Origin: Sedimentisphaerales bacterium | Lineage (GTDB): Bacteria > Planctomycetota > Phycisphaerae > Sedimentisphaerales > SM23-30 | Length of the DNA: 10,168 nt | Direction: 5' to 3' | Assembly: GCA_030634605.1 (NCBI GenBank) | Contig: DAOWAK010000016.1 | Span: 1-10,168, forward strand | Notes under the pieces: model-generated | Told to the model about the DNA's origin: nothing | Database searches by the model: none | Seen by the model: the letters and a program-made list of their open reading frames with translations, nothing else | Program-made: the position numbers and the translations under genes | Part shown: piece by piece, positions 7,420 to 10,168 of the stretch | Numbering within the stretch: position 1 is the stretch's first letter | Layout: every line of letters starts with the position of its first letter

Positions 7420-8661
7420 ATGAATCCTAAACAAAAGAGCACCATCCTCATCACCTGCTCCGCCGGGCTCGTTGATTTCCTTCAGCAGGAAGTGAAACAA
7501 CTCGGCTTTGCCCCCCAATCTCCGCACAAAACCGGACTCGAAATCCAGGGCGACCAGTTGGACGCCATGCTCCTCAACCTGCACCTCCGAACCGCTTACA
7601 ACGTCCTGTTCCTGCTCAAACAGTTCCCCTGCAATTCGCCCGACGAACTTTATCGCGAGGTTTCAAAATTACCCTGGGAGCAGATGATTTCGCCCGACGA
7701 ATACCTCTCCGTCGTCAGCCGGGTTGACGCCGCCTGCATCGACAACACCATGTTCGCCAGCCTCAAGGTCAAAGACGCCATCGTTGACCGAATCGCTCAG
7801 CACACCGGCTCACGCCCCGACTCCGGCAAGGACAAAAACGGCGTGGTCATCCATCTATTCTGGAAAAACAATCGCTGCTGGCTCTACCTTAACACCTCCG
7901 GCCAGAAAATTTCCGACCGGGGCTACCGAAAAATTCCCCACCAGGCTCCCCTGCGCGAATCACTCGCCGCTGCCATAATCCAGGCCGCCGGTTACGACGG
8001 TTCTCAAACCCTCGTCTGTCCCATGTGCGGCAGCGGTACCCTGGCAATCGAAGCCGCCCTCATCGCCTCGCGACGTGCTCCGGGCCTCTTACGCACCAAT
8101 TTTGGCTTCATGCACATGAATTATTTCGACGATTCCGCCTGGCAGCAAATGCGCACCGCCGCCCAGAAACAAAGCAAAAAACGCGGCGGCAAAGCAGCCT
8201 TCAAACCGGCCCCCATCATCGCCACCGACATCGACCCCGACGCCGTCGAAGCCGCCCGGAAAAATGCCCTTACCGCAGGTGTTTCTCACCTCATCGATTT
8301 TGACATCTGCGATTTCGCCGATACCAACGTCCCTGACCTCTCCACCTCTGAAGACGACACTTCCGACGATAATGGCATCATTCTGATGAACCCGGAATAC
8401 GGCTCCCGCCTGGGCGAAATCGAAGACCTGAAAAAAACTTACGAACGCATCGGAGACTTCTTCAAACAGAAATGCACCGGCTACACCGGCTACATCTTCA
8501 CAGGCAACCCCGACCTCGCCAAAAAAGTCCATCTCCGAACCAGCCGGAAAATCCCCTTTTTTAACGCCAACATCGAATGCCGACTGCTCAAATACGAACT
8601 TTATTCCGGTACGAAAAAAAATCGCCCGGATACCGACCCCCGATCCCACTTATCCTGCTAA
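7420..8661 (+). CDS. THUMP-domain class I SAM-dependent RNA methyltransferase, RlmL-like
   Basis: 413 residues. The N-terminal part (about 5-160) matches the ferredoxin-like/THUMP region of the RlmL (YcbY N-half)/YpsC family ('LITCSAGL..FLQQEV', 'LHLRTAYNVL'). The linker has the family's 'RGYR' and 'APLRESLAAA' signatures (about 169-188). The Rossmann methyltransferase domain carries the SAM loop C200-P-M-C-G-S-G-T207, the acidic 'ATDIDPDAVEAARKN' strand (268-282), and motif IV at 324-328. By family it should make N2-methylguanosine, probably in 23S rRNA at the position of E. coli G2445; it lacks the RlmK half fused in E. coli. Motif IV reads NPEYG rather than the usual NPPYG, which is odd. 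The last 15 or so residues are a polar extension. It has its own promoter and no Shine-Dalgarno; a 23S rRNA gene follows. Confidence 0.88.
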   Translation: MNPKQKSTILITCSAGLVDFLQQEVKQLGFAPQSPHKTGLEIQGDQLDAMLLNLHLRTAYNVLFLLKQFPCNSPDELYREVSKLPWEQMISPDEYLSVVSRVDAACIDNTMFASLKVKDAIVDRIAQHTGSRPDSGKDKNGVVIHLFWKNNRCWLYLNTSGQKISDRGYRKIPHQAPLRESLAAAIIQAAGYDGSQTLVCPMCGSGTLAIEAALIASRRAPGLLRTNFGFMHMNYFDDSAWQQMRTAAQKQSKKRGGKAAFKPAPIIATDIDPDAVEAARKNALTAGVSHLIDFDICDFADTNVPDLSTSEDDTSDDNGIILMNPEYGSRLGEIEDLKKTYERIGDFFKQKCTGYTGYIFTGNPDLAKKVHLRTSRKIPFFNANIECRLLKYELYSGTKKNRPDTDPRSHLSC

Positions 8662-8662
8662 A

Positions 8663-8682
8663 GACAAAAAAAACTTTTTGTC
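8663..8682 (+). terminator. Weak A/T hairpin after the methyltransferase gene (doubtful terminator)
   Basis: GACAAAAA (8663-8670) pairs with TTTTTGTC (8675-8682) around a 4-nt loop, starting 2 nt after the stop codon. The stem is nearly all A-T and no T-run follows, so it may stabilise the 3' end rather than terminate. Confidence 0.3.
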
Positions 8683-8783
8683 CGAAAATCCAAAAAAATG
8701 CTAAGTCTGGCATAAGCAACGACTTATATAAAATCAGGCCTAGGTTTATCCCGGATACCCCTTGGTTTGTTCGCCGATTTATG

Positions 8784-8811
8784 TTGACGCCAGATATTTT
8801 CGTGATAGAAT
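8784..8811 (+). promoter_or_regulatory. Promoter P1 of the tRNA-23S operon
   Basis: TTGACG (8784-8789), a 16-bp spacer, and TAGAAT (8806-8811, five of six consensus bases) with TG at 8803-8804 forming an extended -10. The predicted start is near 8818. The core closely matches P2, 118 bp downstream. Confidence 0.72.
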
Positions 8812-8867
8812 CAAAAATGTGGTTTCTGTACAGCTTCGTGCGGCGGGGATATTAACACGACAGTGCC

Positions 8868-8930
8868 GAAAAAGTTTTTTTGAAAATTTAATAATTATTG
8901 CTTGACGCCCGATGCACTCGCTGATAAATT
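8868..8930 (+). promoter_or_regulatory. Promoter P2 of the tRNA-23S operon with an A/T-rich upstream element
   Basis: TTGACG (8902-8907), a 17-bp spacer, and TAAATT (8925-8930) with TG at 8922-8923. The predicted start is near 8937, about 80 bp before tRNA-Ile. Bases 8868-8900 are A and T tracts directly upstream of the -35 box, as in UP elements that bind the RNA polymerase alpha C-terminal domain at rrn promoters. The whole core aligns with P1 (21 of 29 columns identical). Confidence 0.75.
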
Positions 8931-8947
8931 ACTTGGCTCCACGTTAG

Positions 8948-8972
8948 TGGCAGCAAGATTTTATTGCCGCCA
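8948..8972 (+). other. Leader RNA hairpin before tRNA-Ile
   Basis: TGGCAGCAA (8948-8956) pairs with TTGCCGCCA (8964-8972) with one A/C mismatch and a 7-nt loop. A second small hairpin, GCCGAC-TCA-GTTGGC, lies at 8982-8996. Both are in the leader between P2 and the tRNA and may guide processing. No boxA was found in this leader. Confidence 0.5.
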
Positions 8973-9018
8973 TCATACTGGGCCGACTCAGTTGGCTTTG
9001 GTCAACGGAGATGCTCAT

Positions 9019-9091
9019 GGGCTCATAGCTCAGCTGGTAGAGCACACCGCTGATAACGGTGAGGTCGATGGTTCAAGTCCATCTGGGCCCA
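9019..9091 (+). tRNA. tRNA-Ile (anticodon GAU)
   Basis: 73 nt with a complete cloverleaf. The acceptor stem pairs GGGCTCA (9019-9025) with TGGGCCC (9084-9090), and the discriminator A is at 9091. The D stem is GCTC/GAGC, the anticodon stem CACCG/CGGTG, and the loop CTGATAA, with GAT at 9052-9054. The T loop is GGTTCAAGTCC. CCA is not encoded. This isoacceptor and tRNA-Ala(UGC) are the usual pair in bacterial 16S-23S spacers. Confidence 0.98.
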
Positions 9092-9145
9092 GTAGTGTGG
9101 TTTTTTTTGCGTCAGGCTGTTGGAATTGGCCCCGGAGGCGTTGGG

Positions 9146-9268
9146 ATGACGCATGCTGTTTTAATTGCACTGGCATTTAGATCGCTGGTAAGTTTTCTTG
9201 GTATCGGCGTTCTGGTCATTGCGGTATTGGCTTGGTTCGTCGGTTGGATCAAGGATAAGATCCTCTGA
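9146..9268 (+). CDS. Possible 40-residue single-pass membrane peptide between two tRNA genes
   Basis: ATG at 9146 is preceded by GGAGG at 9134-9138, 7 nt upstream: an ideal Shine-Dalgarno spacing, and the strongest ribosome site in the window. The product has 40 residues: a short N-terminus with R12, a hydrophobic helix at about 13-33 (core 'FLGIGVLVIAVLAWFVGW'), and a charged tail 'IKDKIL'. The length and flanking charges fit a bacterial inner-membrane small protein. It fits neatly between tRNA-Ile (ends 9091) and tRNA-Ala (starts 9298) and would be transcribed with the rRNA. I do not recognise a family. The alternative is a chance frame in spacer RNA, so the call is tentative. Confidence 0.45.
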   Translation: MTHAVLIALAFRSLVSFLGIGVLVIAVLAWFVGWIKDKIL

Positions 9269-9297
9269 TCGGCTAAATTGGCCTGTTTCCTCCGTGA

Positions 9298-9370
9298 GGG
9301 GCCGTAGCTCAGCTGGGAGAGCGCCTGGTTTGCAACCAGGAGGTCGTCGGTTCGATCCCGATCGGCTCCA
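9298..9370 (+). tRNA. tRNA-Ala (anticodon UGC)
   Basis: 73 nt with a complete cloverleaf. The acceptor stem pairs GGGGCCG (9298-9304) with CGGCTCC (9363-9369; one G-T pair), and the discriminator A is at 9370. The D stem is GCTC/GAGC, the anticodon stem CCTGG/CCAGG, and the loop TTTGCAA, with TGC at 9331-9333. The T loop is GGTTCGATCCC. CCA is not encoded. Confidence 0.98.
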
Positions 9371-9374
9371 GGAA

Positions 9375-9423
9375 AAAAGCTTAGGACCAGGGACCAAATA
9401 ATGGTCCTCAGTCCAAGGCTTTT
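9375..9423 (+). other. Long imperfect hairpin directly after tRNA-Ala, probable processing stem
   Basis: Arms 9375-9396 and 9402-9423 pair over 22 positions with three mismatches and some G-T pairs; the loop is AATAA. The T bases at the 3' end belong to the stem and no free T-run follows, so it fits an RNase III-type processing stem better than a terminator. Confidence 0.6.
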
Positions 9424-9479
9424 GCCTGAAAGTATCGCCGGTGTATTCCGGCCGGTCCGATAACTATTTGGACCACTTT

Positions 9480-9491
9480 TGCTCTTTGACA
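9480..9491 (+). promoter_or_regulatory. boxA rRNA antitermination site
   Basis: TGCTCTTTGACA matches the rrn boxA consensus TGCTCTTTAACA at 11 of 12 bases and is followed by AATTGGATATG, as in spacer boxA regions of other bacteria. boxA RNA binds NusB-NusE and prevents early termination in rRNA. It lies about 240 nt before 23S. Confidence 0.85.
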
Positions 9492-9644
9492 ATTGGATAT
9501 GAGTAACAAAAATGCGTGGATATCTGCATTTTGCCGATTCAGTTGAATCGATTTCTACTCTAAATAACCGAATTGCGGCAGTTGCTTCATCGCAGCCGCT
9601 AAAATCGGCTTTTAGAGAATTTCTTAACATTTTAACTGTCTCGA

Positions 9645-9683
9645 CATAAAAGTTATGGCCACCACGGCCATAAACTTTTTATG
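9645..9683 (+). other. Hairpin about 46 nt before the 23S 5' end
   Basis: CATAAAAGTTATGGCC (9645-9660) pairs with GGCCATAAACTTTTTATG (9666-9683) with two bulged bases and a 5-nt loop (ACCAC). Probably a spacer processing or folding element. Confidence 0.6.
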
Positions 9684-9729
9684 AATTGCGCTTGTAATCG
9701 GCTTGATAACGTCAACCAAAAAATGATGT

Positions 9730-10168
9730 GGTCAAGCTACTAAGGGTGTATGGTGGATGTCTTGGCGTCAAGAGGCGAAGAAGGACGTGGTAGGCTGCGA
9801 TAAGCCCGGGGCAGGTGTCTAACGACCGTTAATCCCGGGATCTCCGAATGGGGCAACCCAATGTCACTGGGCAACCAGATGGCATTACGTGCGGCTGAAT
9901 GTATAGGCCGTATCGAGCTAACGCAGGGAACTGAAACATCTAAGTACCTGCAGGAAAGGAAATCAAACGAGACTCCGTTAGTAGCGGCGAGCGAAAGCGG
10001 AAATAGCCCAAACCAGTCTTCGGACTGGGGTTGTGGATTGCAGGTAGGAGTTACAAAGGCACCGGTAGCCGAAGGGTCCTGGAAAGGCCCACCGCAGAGG
10101 GTGAAAGTCCTGTAGGCGGTACTGGGAGCCCTCCGTTATGCCTGCTCTTCCAGAGTAGCACGGATCTC
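9730..10168 (+). rRNA. 23S ribosomal RNA, 5' part (continues past the right edge)
   Basis: From about 9730 (GGTCAAGCTACTAAGGGTGT) the sequence follows the conserved 5' end of bacterial 23S rRNA: 'GGTGGATG', 'GAGGCGAAGAAGGACGTG', 'CTGCGATAAGC', 'CCGAATGGGGCAACCC', 'AGTACCTGCAGGAAAGGAAA' and 'GTAGCGGCGAGCGAA', in the expected order and spacing. The 5' boundary is placed by analogy with E. coli and may be off by a few bases. No 16S gene precedes it in the window; 5S would be expected downstream. Confidence 0.97.

Larger units (their letters stand above)
9371..9729 (+). other. Spacer between tRNA-Ala and 23S rRNA
   Basis: 359 nt without a supported coding gene. It holds the stem at 9375-9423, boxA at 9480-9491, and several short hairpins: 9509-9532 (AAAATGC/GCATTTT), 9535-9550 (CGATTC/GAATCG), 9575-9599 (GCGGC/GCCGC), 9599-9615 (CTAAAA/TTTTAG) and 9645-9683. 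Such density of stems is normal for a transcribed rRNA spacer that is cut by RNases. Confidence 0.85.

Noticed and set aside
8702..8726. TAAGTC/GACTTA inverted repeat as an operator before P1
   Set aside because: A 6-bp repeat with a 13-nt gap in A/T-rich DNA can occur by chance, and it is about 60 bp from the -35 box.
8577..8855. 92-codon frame across the end of the methyltransferase gene into the rRNA promoter region
   Set aside because: It overlaps a well-supported gene and promoter P1, with no ribosome site and no recognisable domain.
9101..9108. Run of eight T after tRNA-Ile as a terminator
   Set aside because: No separate stem precedes it other than the tRNA itself, and the tRNA-Ala and 23S genes downstream need transcription through it.
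8902..9180. 92-codon frame spanning promoter P2 and tRNA-Ile
   Set aside because: It runs through a complete tRNA gene and begins at a promoter -35 box.
9112..9630. Minus-strand frames with 'RDRTDDLLVANQALSQLSYG' and 'GSNRRPPGCKPGALPAE'-like sequence
   Set aside because: These are the well-known false proteins produced by reading tRNA genes on the opposite strand; they lie opposite tRNA-Ala.
9861..10115. 84-codon frame inside 23S rRNA
   Set aside because: The sequence is conserved rRNA; the frame is incidental.

Overview
The window looks like a chromosomal piece of a Gram-negative bacterium of moderate GC content, most likely a planctomycete or a relative (PVC group). Three things suggest this: a 23S rRNA gene with no 16S rRNA gene in front of it (unlinked rRNA genes are well known in Planctomycetota), a large secreted protein built from PKD/K319-like, cadherin-like and beta-sandwich modules, and HlyD adaptors fused to GAF and M50 domains. 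The phylum is an inference and nothing in the window proves it. All genes are on the + strand.

Left part (1-2643): the 3' end of a giant modular surface or extracellular protein, open at the left edge. A beta-sandwich module appears to be inserted inside a K319/PKD-like Ig domain, and this nested unit recurs with a 750-bp period. It is followed by two cadherin-like/VCBS-type domains, a Pro/Glu tract made of 72-bp DNA repeats, an acidic low-complexity region and a short hydrophobic C-terminal segment. A strong intrinsic terminator (2671-2729) closes this unit.

Middle (2745-7318): a tight three-gene operon encoding a PilZ protein with an intact c-di-GMP-binding signature, a GAF-domain protein fused to a membrane-anchored HlyD-type adaptor, and an M50 zinc metalloprotease fused to a second HlyD-type half. 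The spacings are 6 nt and a 10-nt overlap. Next to the giant adhesin-like gene, this looks like a c-di-GMP-responsive export or maturation apparatus for that protein. An ATPase and an outer-membrane channel, if needed, lie outside the window.

Right of the operon (7383-8661): a THUMP-domain RNA methyltransferase of the RlmL type, with its own extended -10 promoter placed so that its mRNA should be leaderless or nearly so.

Right part (8784-10168): an rRNA transcription unit without 16S. Two promoters of almost the same sequence, about 118 bp apart, precede tRNA-Ile(GAU), a possible 40-codon membrane-peptide gene with a good Shine-Dalgarno sequence, tRNA-Ala(UGC), a hairpin-rich spacer with a boxA antitermination site, and the 5' end of 23S rRNA, which runs off the right edge. 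It looks like a normal rrn operon from which the 16S gene is missing, with the promoters placed directly before the spacer tRNAs.
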